A stretch of 64,000 bases of DNA from Streptococcus oralis (lineage in GTDB: Bacteria > Bacillota > Bacilli > Lactobacillales > Streptococcaceae): NCBI RefSeq assembly GCF_019929345.1, contig NZ_JAHZPJ010000005.1, positions 1 to 64,000 of the forward strand, in the 5' to 3' direction. Shown piece by piece: positions 51,428-60,622 of the stretch. Position 1 is the first letter of the stretch, and the number at the start of each line of letters is the position of its first letter. The notes under the pieces are model-generated. The model searched no databases. It saw nothing but the letters and a program-made list of their open reading frames with translations, and was not told the DNA's origin. The position numbers were made by a program, and so were the translations under genes.

Positions 51428-52780
51428 TTAGTCAATTCCGATTTCATCTTTAACAACAGCAGCAATCGTATCTACATAGTAGTTAACTTCTTCTGTTGTA
51501 GGGGCTTCCGCCATGACGCGCAAGAGGGGTTCTGTTCCACTTGGGCGGACAAGGATACGACCGTTACCTGCCATCTCTTCTTCCATCTTTTCGATGATTG
51601 CCTTGATGGCTGGTACTTCCATAGCCTTTTCTTTCATGGCATTTTCCACTCGGATATTCACCAGTTTTTGTGGGTAAATCGCCACTTCTGATGCTAGTTG
51701 AGACAAGCTCTTGCCTGTTTCTTTCATGATTTTAGTCAATTGGACAGCTGATAATTGACCATCACCAGTTGTATTGTAATCCATCAAGATAACGTGACCA
51801 GACTGTTCACCACCAAGGTTGTAGCCTGATTTTCTCATTTCTTCAACGACATAGCGGTCACCAACTGCAGTCACTGCCTTGTTAATGCCAGCACTCTCCA
51901 AGGCCTTATGGAAACCAAGGTTAGACATAACCGTTGTCACGATGGTGTTTTGGGCCAACTGGCCTTTTTCAGAAAGGTATTTCCCGATGATATACATGAT
52001 CTTATCACCATCGACGATGTCGCCATTTTCATCAACAGCAATTAAACGGTCACTGTCTCCGTCAAAGGCCAAACCAATAGCTGACTGGCTTTCTTTGACC
52101 ACTTCTTGAAGAGCTTCTGGGTGTGTTGAACCCACATTCAAGTTGATATTAAGACCATCTGGTGTCTCACCGATAACAGTTATTTGAGCCCCAAGGTCTG
52201 CAAAGATTTGACGAGCACTTGTAGATGCTGCACCGTTTGCAGTGTCCAAGGCCACTTTCATTCCCTCAAGAGGAGTTCCGGTTGAAACAAGGTAGCCTTC
52301 ATACTTGCGTAAACCTTCTGGATAGTCCACTAAGGTTCCTAAACCTTCTGCACTTGGACGAGGAAGAGTATCTTCAGCAGCATCTAGCAAGGCTTCGATT
52401 TCTGCTTCTTTGTCGTCATCAAGTTTGAAGCCATCCCCACCAAAGAATTTAATTCCATTATCAAGGGCTGGGTTGTGGCTAGCGGAAATCATGACACCTG
52501 CACTGGCTCCCTCAGTTTTGACCAAATAAGCTACTGCTGGTGTCGCAAGGACACCGAGTTTGTAGACGTGAATTCCTACAGAGAGAAGACCTGCCACCAA
52601 GGCAGATTCTAGCATTTCTCCTGAGATACGTGTATCACGTCCTACAAAAACTTTAGGGGCTTCCGTTTCGTGTTGGCTAAGGACATAACCACCAAAACGT
52701 CCCAGTTTAAAGGCCAATTCTGGTGTCAGTTCTACGTTTGCTTCTCCACGGACTCCATCGGTCCCAAAATATTTACCCAT
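51428..52780 (-). CDS. glmM: Phosphoglucosamine mutase
   Basis: 450 residues; converts glucosamine-6-phosphate to glucosamine-1-phosphate for UDP-GlcNAc and the cell wall. Active serine loop [12 protein letters not shown], metal loop FDGDSDR, sugar loop GGEQSGH, phosphate loop [11 protein letters not shown] start at ATG 52780, the family start [12 protein letters not shown]; an ATG four codons up is too close to AAGG. The cdaA-cdaR-glmM order is conserved in Firmicutes; GlmM and CdaA interact. Confidence 0.97.
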   Translation of the reverse strand: MGKYFGTDGVRGEANVELTPELAFKLGRFGGYVLSQHETEAPKVFVGRDTRISGEMLESALVAGLLSVGIHVYKLGVLATPAVAYLVKTEGASAGVMISASHNPALDNGIKFFGGDGFKLDDDKEAEIEALLDAAEDTLPRPSAEGLGTLVDYPEGLRKYEGYLVSTGTPLEGMKVALDTANGAASTSARQIFADLGAQITVIGETPDGLNINLNVGSTHPEALQEVVKESQSAIGLAFDGDSDRLIAVDENGDIVDGDKIMYIIGKYLSEKGQLAQNTIVTTVMSNLGFHKALESAGINKAVTAVGDRYVVEEMRKSGYNLGGEQSGHVILMDYNTTGDGQLSAVQLTKIMKETGKSLSQLASEVAIYPQKLVNIRVENAMKEKAMEVPAIKAIIEKMEEEMAGNGRILVRPSGTEPLLRVMAEAPTTEEVNYYVDTIAAVVKDEIGID

Positions 52781-52808
52781 TTTATTTATCATCCTTTTCT
52801 ATTATTTA

Positions 52809-53591
52809 TTATTGTTTAGACGAATCTGATTTCGTTTCTGAACTCGTTGAAGACGAACTGCTCTCTGAGGAACTTGTTGACGAGTTACTCGAACTAGACG
52901 CTGCTGTTTTTGTTGTAATTTTCATAGTCGTGTCAAATGGCATAATAACGCTTGGTAAGACATTTCCATTTTTATCAACTGCTTGAAGAGGAACAGAAGC
53001 CGAGTAGTTGCCTGTTATCCGTTCACTCGTCGGTAAGATGGCAATGACACGATCTACTCTAGAGAGAGTCTCCTCGTCACTAATAACCGTTACTTTTTCA
53101 TCTGACACAGTGACTGTATCGATTTTCACACGAGAATCAACCTGGCTAGGGTCAATCTCTGGCACAACGATTACATTATCTCGTTTTGCTTTTTTACCGA
53201 CCTTGACTGTTATCTTTTGCGGTGTCGCAACAGCCGTCAAACCACTCGGTAAATTTTCAATTGTTAAGGGAACTTCGATGGTCCCAACACTAGCATCGGT
53301 TAAGTCAGCTGTCACCTTGAATTTACGCGTACTTTCCTGCATTTCGCTTGCCAAAGCAACTCGATTGGAACCTGTCAAAAAAACCGTTACTTCTGACGTA
53401 AAGCCACTAATAAAGTACTGTTCACTGTCATAGCGGATATCAATTGGGACATTGAGTACTGTATTGGTATAGGTTTCCGTCCGCACCTGTCTGGCACTAT
53501 TGCTATTCTGGTAGTTTGTAGAAGTTGCATAGATAAAAAGGATGCAGGCGAAAAAGAAGGAAGAAATGATATAAAGACTATTTTTTCTCAT
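52809..53591 (-). CDS. cdaR: CdaR, YbbR-domain regulator of diadenylate cyclase
   Basis: 260 residues: one N-terminal membrane helix (6-24), YbbR repeats outside the membrane (about 40-225), then a Ser-rich, low-complexity tail of about 30 residues. It contacts CdaA and adjusts c-di-AMP synthesis. It overlaps cdaA by 14 bases. The Ser/Thr-rich tail with mixed charged residues is the least conserved part and may vary by strain. Confidence 0.93.
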   Translation of the reverse strand: MRKNSLYIISSFFFACILFIYATSTNYQNSNSARQVRTETYTNTVLNVPIDIRYDSEQYFISGFTSEVTVFLTGSNRVALASEMQESTRKFKVTADLTDASVGTIEVPLTIENLPSGLTAVATPQKITVKVGKKAKRDNVIVVPEIDPSQVDSRVKIDTVTVSDEKVTVISDEETLSRVDRVIAILPTSERITGNYSASVPLQAVDKNGNVLPSVIMPFDTTMKITTKTAASSSSNSSTSSSESSSSSTSSETKSDSSKQ

Positions 53592-54435
53592 GTTTCAATC
53601 CTCCTAGCAAGCGCTCTTTCAAACCATGTTTTTCCTCTGATGTTGGAAGCAGGATTCTTCTCAATTCAGATTCAAACTCTTCCAAGGTCAAATCGTGCTT
53701 AAAGACTCCATTATAGGTGATTGAGATTCCACCTGTTTCCTCCGAAACCACAAAGGTAAGAGCATCTGATACTTCCGACAAACCAATCGCCGCCCTGTGG
53801 CGTGTCCCAAACTCTTTGGAAATCTCTGTATTTTCAGTTAGTGGCAGATAGGCTGAGGTGACGGCAATCCGATCTTCTCGGATAATGACCGCTCCGTCGT
53901 GTAAGGGAGTGTTGGGAATAAAGATATTGATGAGCAATTCAGCTGAAATCTTTGCATCTAGGGGAATCCCCGTCGAGATGTATTCCTGCAAGGTTCTCAC
54001 TCGCTGAACTGCTACCAGCGCACCAATCTTACGCGGGCTCATGTACTCGACTGATTTGACAAAGGCACGAATCATCTGCTCTTCTGCGCTAATCGGAGCA
54101 TTGGAAAAGAAATCCGTTGCCCGCCCCAACCGTTCCAAACCTGTCCGAATCTCTGGTGAAAAGATGACTACTGCTGCAATAACCCCATAGGTGATGATTT
54201 GATTGATCAACCAAGAAATAGTCGTTAAACCAATCATATTGGACAGAATTTGAGCTAGAATGAAGACCAAAACTCCCCGCACCAAGATCATGATTTTAGT
54301 ACCTGCAATGGCCTTTGTAAAATGATACAAAATATAAGTCACAATCAAAATATCAATCAGATTGATGACTATAGTCCAAGGGCTTGAAAACAAACTCGTC
54401 CAGTACTGTAAGTTGGAAAATTGCTGAAAATTCAT
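53578..54435 (-). CDS. cdaA: Diadenylate cyclase CdaA
   Basis: 285 residues; makes c-di-AMP from two ATP. Three N-terminal membrane helices, then the DAC domain with HDGAVII (DGA motif) and GTRHRAAIG (RHR motif). I start at ATG 54435 (MNFQQFSNLQYW) behind GGGAGG; the open frame extends 46 codons into the promoter region. c-di-AMP controls potassium and turgor in streptococci. Confidence 0.96.
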   Translation of the reverse strand: MNFQQFSNLQYWTSLFSSPWTIVINLIDILIVTYILYHFTKAIAGTKIMILVRGVLVFILAQILSNMIGLTTISWLINQIITYGVIAAVVIFSPEIRTGLERLGRATDFFSNAPISAEEQMIRAFVKSVEYMSPRKIGALVAVQRVRTLQEYISTGIPLDAKISAELLINIFIPNTPLHDGAVIIREDRIAVTSAYLPLTENTEISKEFGTRHRAAIGLSEVSDALTFVVSEETGGISITYNGVFKHDLTLEEFESELRRILLPTSEEKHGLKERLLGGLKHEKK

Positions 54436-54471
54436 CCCTGGTTCCCTCCCTATCAAAACACGTTCCGTCCT

Positions 54472-54480
54472 ATTATACCA
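54472..54480 (-). promoter_or_regulatory. Extended -10 promoter of cdaA-cdaR-glmM
   Basis: TGGTATAAT on the minus strand; no clear -35. Confidence 0.6.
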
Positions 54481-54532
54481 TTTTCTAACAATTTTTTCCC
54501 TATCCCACTTCATTTTAATTTGATTAAAAATA

Positions 54533-54541
54533 TGATAAAAT
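54533..54541 (+). promoter_or_regulatory. Promoter of the ferredoxin-NADP reductase gene
   Basis: TGATAAAAT extended -10 with TTTTAA 17 bases upstream; AAGGAG follows before the ATG. Confidence 0.55.
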
Positions 54542-54571
54542 AAACTGACTAGAAAAAACGAAGGAGAAATC

Positions 54572-55540
54572 ATGTCTCAACTCTATGATATTACCATTGT
54601 AGGTGGCGGTCCCGTCGGCCTCTTTGCTGCCTTTTACGCCCACCTACGCCAAGCCAAAGTCCAAATCATCGACTCTCTTCCCCAGCTCGGTGGTCAACCA
54701 GCCATCCTCTACCCTGAGAAGCAAATCCTTGATGTGCCAGGTTTTCCAAACTTAACTGGAGAAGAGTTGACCAATCGCTTGATTGAACAGCTAAACGGCT
54801 TTGAAACACCTGTTCATCTCAATGAAACTGTTCTTGAGATTGAAAAACAAGATCAAGGCTTTGCCATTACAACCTCTAAAGGTAGTCACCTGACTAAAAC
54901 AGTTATCATTGCCATGGGGGGTGGCGCCTTTAAACCACGACCGCTTGAATTAGAGGGTGTTGAGGACTATGAAAATATCCACTACCACGTGTCCAACATT
55001 CAACAATACGCAGGTAAGAAAGTAACCATTCTCGGTGGTGGGGACTCAGCAGTGGACTGGGCTCTAGCTTTTGAAAAAATTGCGCCAACTACACTTGTTC
55101 ACCGTCGAGATAACTTCCGCGCCTTGGAACACAGTGTGCAAGCCCTGCAAGAATCATCTGTAACTATCAAGACACCGTTCGTCCCTAGCCAACTTCTTGG
55201 AGATGGAAAAACACTCGATAAACTGGAAATCACCAAAGTCAAATCAGATGAAACCGAAACTATCGAAGTAGACCACCTCTTTGTCAACTACGGTTTCAAA
55301 TCATCTGTCGGCAATCTTAAAAATTGGGGTCTGAACCTCAACCGTCACAAGATTATCGTCAACAGCAAGCAAGAATCCAGCCAAGCAGGTATCTATGCCA
55401 TTGGGGACTGTTGCTACTATGAAGGTAAGATTGATTTGATCGCTACAGGACTGGGTGAAGCACCTACTGCCGTCAATAATGCTATCAGCTACATCGACCC
55501 TGAGCAAAAAGTACAACCAAAACACTCGACAAGTCTATAA
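54572..55540 (+). CDS. Ferredoxin/flavodoxin-NADP+ reductase (YumC type)
   Basis: 322 residues, thioredoxin-reductase-like flavoprotein. FAD motif IVGGGPVGLFAAFYA, NADPH motif ILGGGDSAVDWA, and AIGDCCYY at the FAD end. There is no CxxC redox pair (the thioredoxin reductase site is absent), which marks the YumC/TRLF group that reduces ferredoxin or flavodoxin. Single gene, divergent from cdaA. Confidence 0.93.
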   Translation: MSQLYDITIVGGGPVGLFAAFYAHLRQAKVQIIDSLPQLGGQPAILYPEKQILDVPGFPNLTGEELTNRLIEQLNGFETPVHLNETVLEIEKQDQGFAITTSKGSHLTKTVIIAMGGGAFKPRPLELEGVEDYENIHYHVSNIQQYAGKKVTILGGGDSAVDWALAFEKIAPTTLVHRRDNFRALEHSVQALQESSVTIKTPFVPSQLLGDGKTLDKLEITKVKSDETETIEVDHLFVNYGFKSSVGNLKNWGLNLNRHKIIVNSKQESSQAGIYAIGDCCYYEGKIDLIATGLGEAPTAVNNAISYIDPEQKVQPKHSTSL

Positions 55541-55584
55541 GAAAACAACCACGGATCAACAATCCGTGGTTTTATAATTCATCT
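55539..55584. repeat. Left direct repeat of the island, with terminator
   Basis: 46 bases almost identical to 58703-58749. It contains the terminator stem (55547-55556 with 55562-55571, then TTTTAT) and, on the minus strand, the last codons of a whiA-like end (GAT GAA TTA TAA). It terminates the reductase gene on plus and probably the island operon on minus. Confidence 0.88.
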
Positions 55585-55613
55585 ATACTCCCTGATTTTT
55601 AAGTCTTCTATCT

Positions 55614-55916
55614 TTACTCCTCCAACACTTTCTCGTATTCTTTCTTTTTGCTATCTATGGTCTCAATAACTTTTGAGGCAAACTCGCCCTTCATAGATAC
55701 ATCTATTTTATTATTTACCGCGCTTAGACTTTCTTGGATACTATTAATGGTCAAACGAGTATTTTTCTTAGATTCTTGCTCGATTTGATTAATTTCATAC
55801 TTTTTAGCAGGAGCCAATATCTGCCTAACAAATAAACGCTCAATTTCTTTTTCTATTTCACGAAAACCATCATCCACACCAGAGACAAAATCAAATATAT
55901 AATTAAATAAATCCAT
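55614..55916 (-). CDS. Small helical protein, possible type VII lipase partner (TlaA-like)
   Basis: 100 residues, no signal peptide; predicted nearly all helix with a short hydrophobic start (LFNYIFDFVSGVDDG) and long charged helices (YEINQIEQESKKN; KKKEYEKVLEE). It is last in the minus operon, 5 bases after the 134-residue gene. In T7SS lipase loci two small helical proteins pair with the helical C-terminus of the toxin for export; position and type fit that role, but no family match is proven. Confidence 0.6.
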   Translation of the reverse strand: MDLFNYIFDFVSGVDDGFREIEKEIERLFVRQILAPAKKYEINQIEQESKKNTRLTINSIQESLSAVNNKIDVSMKGEFASKVIETIDSKKKEYEKVLEE

Positions 55917-55921
55917 CTGCG

Positions 55922-56326
55922 TTACTCTCTTTTATCTTGTATATGTCTTTGTTTAGCCAGAATTCGAGTTAGTTCTTCATCAAGCTCACGGTATTCTCGA
56001 CTATATTTTTGTTTTGCTTTTATTTCTTCTATTTCTAGCTGATCAAGTCTTTTTCTATATGCTAAATCCATTTGCTGACTATAATCTGTAGCTAGTTGAT
56101 TCAGCTGATAGTGTAGCATAGAAGTGTCTCCTTCTATCTGACTCAGCATATGACTTGCTACTGTATGCTTTTCCTCAAGCATCCGACGCAAATCATTTAA
56201 TCTATAATCACACTCTTCTTTTTCATTCTCTATTTTTTTGCGTGAGTGATAATAGTCTTCCTCCAATTTTTCTAATTGCCGTCTCTTTTTCCAAATCTCT
56301 TGGTCTATCATGTCAATTTTTTCCAT
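55922..56326 (-). CDS. Coiled-coil protein, possible type VII lipase partner (TlaA-like)
   Basis: 134 residues, predicted as one long charged helical hairpin (IWKKRRQLEKLEEDYYHSRK; KQKYSREYRELDEELTRILAK), no cysteines of note, no signal. It overlaps the lipase gene. The ATG at 56326 overlaps by 19 bases; ATG 56311 forms an ATGA overlap with the lipase stop and is as likely. Tight coupling to the lipase suggests complex formation with the lipase's helical C-terminus. Confidence 0.62.
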   Translation of the reverse strand: MEKIDMIDQEIWKKRRQLEKLEEDYYHSRKKIENEKEECDYRLNDLRRMLEEKHTVASHMLSQIEGDTSMLHYQLNQLATDYSQQMDLAYRKRLDQLEIEEIKAKQKYSREYRELDEELTRILAKQRHIQDKRE

Positions 56327-57558
56327 TGTCTAAATTTTTCAGCCAACTCCTTATCTGTTTCTAATTTCTTTTGAATACCTTTCTTGGTCTGAGTTTCTAA
56401 ATCTATACAGTCTTTTTCCAATTGCGATATCTTATCAACAACTGGATCTAATAGTTTCTCAATAACCCCGATAGTCGTTTCATAGGTAGCTCCTCCTTCT
56501 ATATATGCATTTTCCATTTCTGACGGACTAAGGATAAAGCCCCAAGGAACTTGTCTACGGGAAGCAAATACTTTTCTTGCATCTTCTACCGCTTCATCTC
56601 TTATACTTTTGATGATACTTTTTCCCTCTGTAGACATTAGACTGATGCTTGCTGCTGCAATACCTGCTTGCTCCGAATCCAGGAACAATTGCTCTTCCTT
56701 TGTATAACCACCTTCTGATAGTTTCTCTTTGAGTAGTGTATAGTTATCCATCTGGAGTAAATAGTCATTATAAATGACCGTACTGGTATTTGACAGTATT
56801 TTGATCTTCCCATTTTTATCCAGCTGGTAGCCATAAGTCATGTGTTGGTTCACAAAGTCTTCTTTTGTACTATCCACGTAATAAACTAAGCCAACCGATC
56901 CGATACTTCCCTTGACCATATCCCTACCAACCATACTGATAGGATCATCTGGGTCAGCATAGTTATGGATCCTCGTCTTAATAGAGTCTACAACTTTCCT
57001 TTGTTCAGGGCTTAGTATCCTATAGATATCTGGGCCGTTATAGATATAAGCCTGTTGGATACGTTTGACTTGATCTGCCTGTAGGGCAGCCATAGAATAC
57101 TGAGCATCCATAGAACCGAGTGAATGCCCATAGACATTAATTTTGGCATTGGGATATTTTTCCATGATGTCTTTTAATGCTCTTGCAGAAGCCTTTAGCT
57201 GTTCGGTAGACTTGTCTTGATAGCTAGGGTCTTTTTGCAACATAATTCTCTTGGCTATAACTGCATCGTTTTCTGCCCAGTCATTCCAGAAATCCGCTGT
57301 TTCTTCCCAAAAATGATCTGGACCCGTAGAACCACGAAAAAGGACCGTTACTTCCTGTACCTTATCAGCTTTTTCATTGGGATTTTTTACAACTGCATAA
57401 ACCTGTTCGCCAGCTCCTGTAGTATTGTTGTAGACTTGGGTGACAGTGCCAAGTTCTCTTTCATATTGGTCATATAAAGTTCTTTCCTCGCCCATATTAT
57501 CCTGATACTCTGCCATTGCAGTTTGAAGGTTATTTTCTTTAATATAATTTTGTGTCAT
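56308..57558 (-). CDS. TslA-like lipase: N-terminal class-3 lipase domain, helical C-terminus
   Basis: 416 residues. Residues 30-245 form an alpha/beta lipase: VLFRGSTG (72-79), nucleophile elbow YGHSLGSMDAQ with Ser146, probable Asp in NYADPDDPIS (202-205), His239 in NQHMTYGY. Residues 270-416 are mainly helical and charged. There is no signal peptide. The order lipase first, helical end last, with lipoprotein genes before and small helical genes after, matches type VII-secreted lipase toxins of reverse domain order (TslA of Staphylococcus, a phospholipase A). Secretion and toxicity are inferred. Overlaps both neighbours (4 and 19 bases). Confidence 0.75.
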   Translation of the reverse strand: MTQNYIKENNLQTAMAEYQDNMGEERTLYDQYERELGTVTQVYNNTTGAGEQVYAVVKNPNEKADKVQEVTVLFRGSTGPDHFWEETADFWNDWAENDAVIAKRIMLQKDPSYQDKSTEQLKASARALKDIMEKYPNAKINVYGHSLGSMDAQYSMAALQADQVKRIQQAYIYNGPDIYRILSPEQRKVVDSIKTRIHNYADPDDPISMVGRDMVKGSIGSVGLVYYVDSTKEDFVNQHMTYGYQLDKNGKIKILSNTSTVIYNDYLLQMDNYTLLKEKLSEGGYTKEEQLFLDSEQAGIAAASISLMSTEGKSIIKSIRDEAVEDARKVFASRRQVPWGFILSPSEMENAYIEGGATYETTIGVIEKLLDPVVDKISQLEKDCIDLETQTKKGIQKKLETDKELAEKFRQWKKLT

Positions 57559-57950
57559 TCATTATTTCCTTTCAAAAGTTTGGATAATTTTGGTGAAGTA
57601 GAATAATATGCTGAATGGTATGAGCCATCTTTGTTTTCAATCAAATTATAATTTATATTTAATTCATTATCTTTGTTGATAACCACCGAAACCATCAATC
57701 CTCCCATTGGATTATAATCTAAGCTACTTTCATCAACAACATAATCCTGGATGACACCTGCATTAGTAAATGCATTAGGATCTTTCGATTTCATAAAATG
57801 TTCATAAACCTTCTTCGCCTCATCGCTGGTCGCGATGGCAAGCATTTCTTGTTTCTTTTGGTATTGGTGCATGCTACAACCTCCTATTGTGATTCCAATT
57901 ACTGCTAAAATGCTGAATAAAATAATCATACTTTTTTTAGGTTTTTTCAT
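57555..57950 (-). CDS. Small lipoprotein, candidate immunity protein (TilA/DUF1310-like), copy 1
   Basis: 131 residues. Signal peptide with lipobox IGGC (Cys25), then MHQYQKKQEMLAIATSDEAKKVYEHFM and YNPMGGLMVSVVIN. From memory this is the DUF1310 pattern. The membrane-anchored outer-face location suits protection against a lipase toxin. It overlaps the lipase gene by 4 bases. A paralogue (58213-58608) matches almost perfectly in the first 50 residues and much less after, as expected for immunity variants. Confidence 0.72.
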   Translation of the reverse strand: MKKPKKSMIILFSILAVIGITIGGCSMHQYQKKQEMLAIATSDEAKKVYEHFMKSKDPNAFTNAGVIQDYVVDESSLDYNPMGGLMVSVVINKDNELNINYNLIENKDGSYHSAYYSTSPKLSKLLKGNNE

Positions 57951-57997
57951 GGCGCCTCCTTTATGCTATCCTATCAATAAATTAGGGACTAACTTAC

Positions 57998-58216
57998 TCA
58001 TAGTATAGCATAATTTTCCTCTACATCCTCAGCTTCTTCGTCAGAATTTTTTACAACTGCATAAACCTGCTCACCAGCTCCTGTGGTATTGTTGTAGACT
58101 TGGGTGACCGTGCCAAGTTCTCTTTCATATTGGTCCTTAACCTCATGATTAATTGAGTTATCGTTATATTCAGTCATTGCTATCTGAAGATGTGAATCAT
58201 CGACATATTTTCTCAT
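57998..58216 (-). pseudogene. Truncated lipase copy (N-terminal 57 residues plus unrelated tail)
   Basis: 72 codons. QYERELGTVTQVYNNTTGAG and EQVYAVVKN match the lipase at 56308-57558 nearly base for base; after codon 66 the frame diverges to NYAIL and stops before the catalytic region. It overlaps the second lipoprotein gene by 4 bases, exactly as the intact pair does. It is the remnant of a duplicated lipoprotein-lipase module. Confidence 0.85.
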
Positions 58217-58608
58217 TTTTTAGATTCCTTTAACATAGATGATAATTTAGGTGATACAGTATATCCATAAGATTCATAATTCCCTGAATTATCTTTTATT
58301 AATCCAAAGTGAAAATCTAATTCCTTATCATTATTAAAATATATCCTTACCATTAGTCCTCCCATTGGATTATACTCTAAAGTTTCTGTATCAATATCAT
58401 ATGATTTAATGATTCCATCTTCTGTTAATGCTTTAGGATCATTTACCCTCATATGATTTTCATAAACCTTCTTTGCCTCGTCGCTTGTCGCAATGGCAAT
58501 CATTTCTTGTTTCTTTTGGTATTGGTGCATGCTACAACCTCCTACTGCTATTCCAATCACTGCTAAAATGCTGAATAAAATAATCATACTTTTTTTAGAT
58601 ATTTTCAT
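58213..58608 (-). CDS. Small lipoprotein, candidate immunity protein (TilA/DUF1310-like), copy 2
   Basis: 131 residues, lipobox VGGC (Cys25). About 80% identical to the copy at 57555 in the first half and diverged in the second (LEYNPMGGLMVRIYFNNDKELDFHF versus LDYNPMGGLMVSVVINKDNELNINY). First gene of the island operon; GGAGG before the ATG and a promoter region at 58639-58658. It may be an orphan immunity gene, since its lipase partner is truncated. Confidence 0.72.
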   Translation of the reverse strand: MKISKKSMIILFSILAVIGIAVGGCSMHQYQKKQEMIAIATSDEAKKVYENHMRVNDPKALTEDGIIKSYDIDTETLEYNPMGGLMVRIYFNNDKELDFHFGLIKDNSGNYESYGYTVSPKLSSMLKESKK

Positions 58609-58638
58609 GTTTCCTCCTTTGTGCTACAGTATAACTCA

Positions 58639-58658
58639 TCTATAGTATACCATAGATT
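58639..58658 (-). promoter_or_regulatory. Island promoter inside a 20-bp imperfect palindrome
   Basis: ATCTATRGTATACYATAGAT: symmetrical except for one pair. It contains TGGTATACT, an extended -10 (58652-58644), so a dimeric regulator bound here would block the promoter. Confidence 0.5.
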
Positions 58659-58702
58659 ATGGAGTTGGCTTCCTTTAAAATTCTTCTCAATTTAATAACC
58701 TC

Positions 58703-58749
58703 AAGAAAAGAACCACGGATCAACCGATTCGTGGTTTTATAATTCATCT
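58703..58749. repeat. Right direct repeat of the island, with whiA terminator
   Basis: 47 bases, nearly identical to 55539-55584 (one indel and a few substitutions). It holds the whiA terminator hairpin (CCACGGAT/ATTCGTGG) and the final whiA codons. Confidence 0.88.
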
Positions 58750-59648
58750 GCAATCTTGTTTATTTTTCTGAGTCTGTGGTTGACGCCACTTTTGGTCAAG
58801 GGATTGCTCAAGCTATCTGCCAACTGCTGGATAGAATAGTCTGGGTGCTGGATTCGCAACTGAGCTACCTCCTGCAAATCCACTGGTAAATTTTCCAAAC
58901 CCATTCTATCTTTGATTTTACTGATATTGTTGATAGTCTTCATACTAGCAGAAACCGTTCGAGCGATATTGGCTGTTTCAGCGTTATTGGCTCGATTGAG
59001 ATCATTACGAGTTTCACGCAAAATCTTGACGCGCTCAAAATTATCACGCGCCTGCATGGCCCCAATCACGATCAAGAAATCCATGATGTCTTCTGCACGC
59101 TGGAGATAGGTAACTACACCTTTCTTGCGCTCAATGACCTTAGCGTCCAGCAAAAATTGCTGGAGGAGAGAGGCCAATCCTTGGGCATGGTCCAGATAAA
59201 CGGAACTAATCTCCAACTGGTACTTGCCAGACTCAGGATCTCTTATGCTACCATTTGCAAGAAAGGCCCCACATAAGTAAGCACGACCAGCTTCTTCATC
59301 TGCTAAAATATCGGGATCAATACCTGTCTCCAAACCAAAGAAGGAATCCGCAAGCCGCAAATCAGCTAAAAGCTCCTGCACCCTCTCATCGGTATAGACC
59401 GTATAAACACGATTCTTACGAAGATTGCTTCTCTGATGGTGACGAATCTCTGACTTGATATCATAAAAATGGAGAAAGGACTCATAAAGGTGACGAGCTA
59501 ACTTGGCATTTTCGGTCACGACGGACAAGGTCAAGCCCGAACTAGATAGCCCGATACTGCCAGACATCTTGATAATGGCCGATAGTTCATAACGGCTGAG
59601 ATGGTGTTGACCAAGAATTTCCTCTTTTACTGCAACTGTGAAACTCAT
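58737..59648 (-). CDS. whiA: WhiA, sporulation-regulator-like DNA-binding protein
   Basis: 303 residues. N-terminal LAGLIDADG-endonuclease-like domain without the active acid residues and C-terminal helix-turn-helix ([24 protein letters not shown]). In Firmicutes it affects cell division and chromosome segregation rather than sporulation. It overlaps yvcK by 4 bases. The 3' end is repeated at 55575-55584, marking the point where the accessory island begins. Confidence 0.96.
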   Translation of the reverse strand: MSFTVAVKEEILGQHHLSRYELSAIIKMSGSIGLSSSGLTLSVVTENAKLARHLYESFLHFYDIKSEIRHHQRSNLRKNRVYTVYTDERVQELLADLRLADSFFGLETGIDPDILADEEAGRAYLCGAFLANGSIRDPESGKYQLEISSVYLDHAQGLASLLQQFLLDAKVIERKKGVVTYLQRAEDIMDFLIVIGAMQARDNFERVKILRETRNDLNRANNAETANIARTVSASMKTINNISKIKDRMGLENLPVDLQEVAQLRIQHPDYSIQQLADSLSNPLTKSGVNHRLRKINKIADEL

Positions 59649-60622
59649 TTTCTCACCTGTATGATGCGCATCAATTCATCCACAATCAAATCCCCATCGT
59701 GGAAGGCTCCTCCATTTTCCAAACGAAGGAAATTGGAAGAAATTACACGAGGCACCTGCTTGCAGAGACCAGCAAAATCATGTTCCACCTGAACCAAATA
59801 TTCATCGAAACGGTTGGTATTCATGTATTCTCTAGGAACCTTTTCGATATTGACCAAGACCGTATCAATAAAAGACCGACCTAAATGGCGATGAAGAACT
59901 TCCACATGGTCACTGTCTGAAAAGTGCTCTGTTTCCCCACGCTGGGTCATGATATTGCAAACGTAAGCTATCTCCGCCTTGGTCTCCAAGAGTGCTTGCC
60001 CAATCTCCTCAATGACAATATTGGGCAATATCGATGTAAAGAGGGAACCAGGCCCCAAGACAATCATATCACTCTCGAGAATGGTATTGACTACTCGACG
60101 GCTGGCTTGGGGTGTTTCATCATCCAAGGTATTGGTCACATAGACATGGTCGATCATGCCTGGATGATCTGCAATGTGGCTCTCACCTGCCACCTCAGAA
60201 CCGTCTTTAAAGACTGCATGCAGTGTCAGAGGGTGATCACTCGAGGGGTAAATCTTTCCTGTTGTATGAAAGAACTTACTGAGTAATTGCATAGCATTGT
60301 AGGTAGATCCTTGCATTTCAGAAAGCCCTGCTATGATGATATTCCCTAGAGGATGACCCGCAAAAGCACCAGCCTCTTCTGAGAAACGGTACTGAAAAAC
60401 CTTCTCATAAAACTTAGGCATATCCGACATGGCTACCAGAACATTGCGAAGATCACCTGGCGGTGTCAGCTGTTGGATATTCTTTCTTAGCTCACCAGAA
60501 GATCCACCATCATCAGCTACCGTTACGATGGCTGCGATATCAACATCCTTTTCTCGCAAGCTTTTCAAAATGACGGGGATACCAGTTCCCCCACCAATCA
60601 CCGTTATTTTGGGTTTTCTCAT
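59645..60622 (-). CDS. yvcK: YvcK/CofD-like gluconeogenesis factor
   Basis: 325 residues, CofD-like fold with [17 protein letters not shown] at the N-terminus and the [17 protein letters not shown] loop. YvcK is needed for growth on gluconeogenic carbon and for localisation of cell-wall proteins; it binds UDP-sugars. Part of the rapZ-yvcK-whiA operon, overlapping both by 4 bases. Confidence 0.95.
   Translation of the reverse strand: MRKPKITVIGGGTGIPVILKSLREKDVDIAAIVTVADDGGSSGELRKNIQQLTPPGDLRNVLVAMSDMPKFYEKVFQYRFSEEAGAFAGHPLGNIIIAGLSEMQGSTYNAMQLLSKFFHTTGKIYPSSDHPLTLHAVFKDGSEVAGESHIADHPGMIDHVYVTNTLDDETPQASRRVVNTILESDMIVLGPGSLFTSILPNIVIEEIGQALLETKAEIAYVCNIMTQRGETEHFSDSDHVEVLHRHLGRSFIDTVLVNIEKVPREYMNTNRFDEYLVQVEHDFAGLCKQVPRVISSNFLRLENGGAFHDGDLIVDELMRIIQVRK

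Noticed and set aside
56308..57558. Ordinary secreted lipase
   Set aside because: No signal peptide, no wall anchor, and a charged helical C-terminus; gene context fits T7SS substrates better.
55539..58749. Insertion sequence or prophage
   Set aside because: No transposase, integrase or terminal inverted repeats; ends are direct repeats of host sequence.
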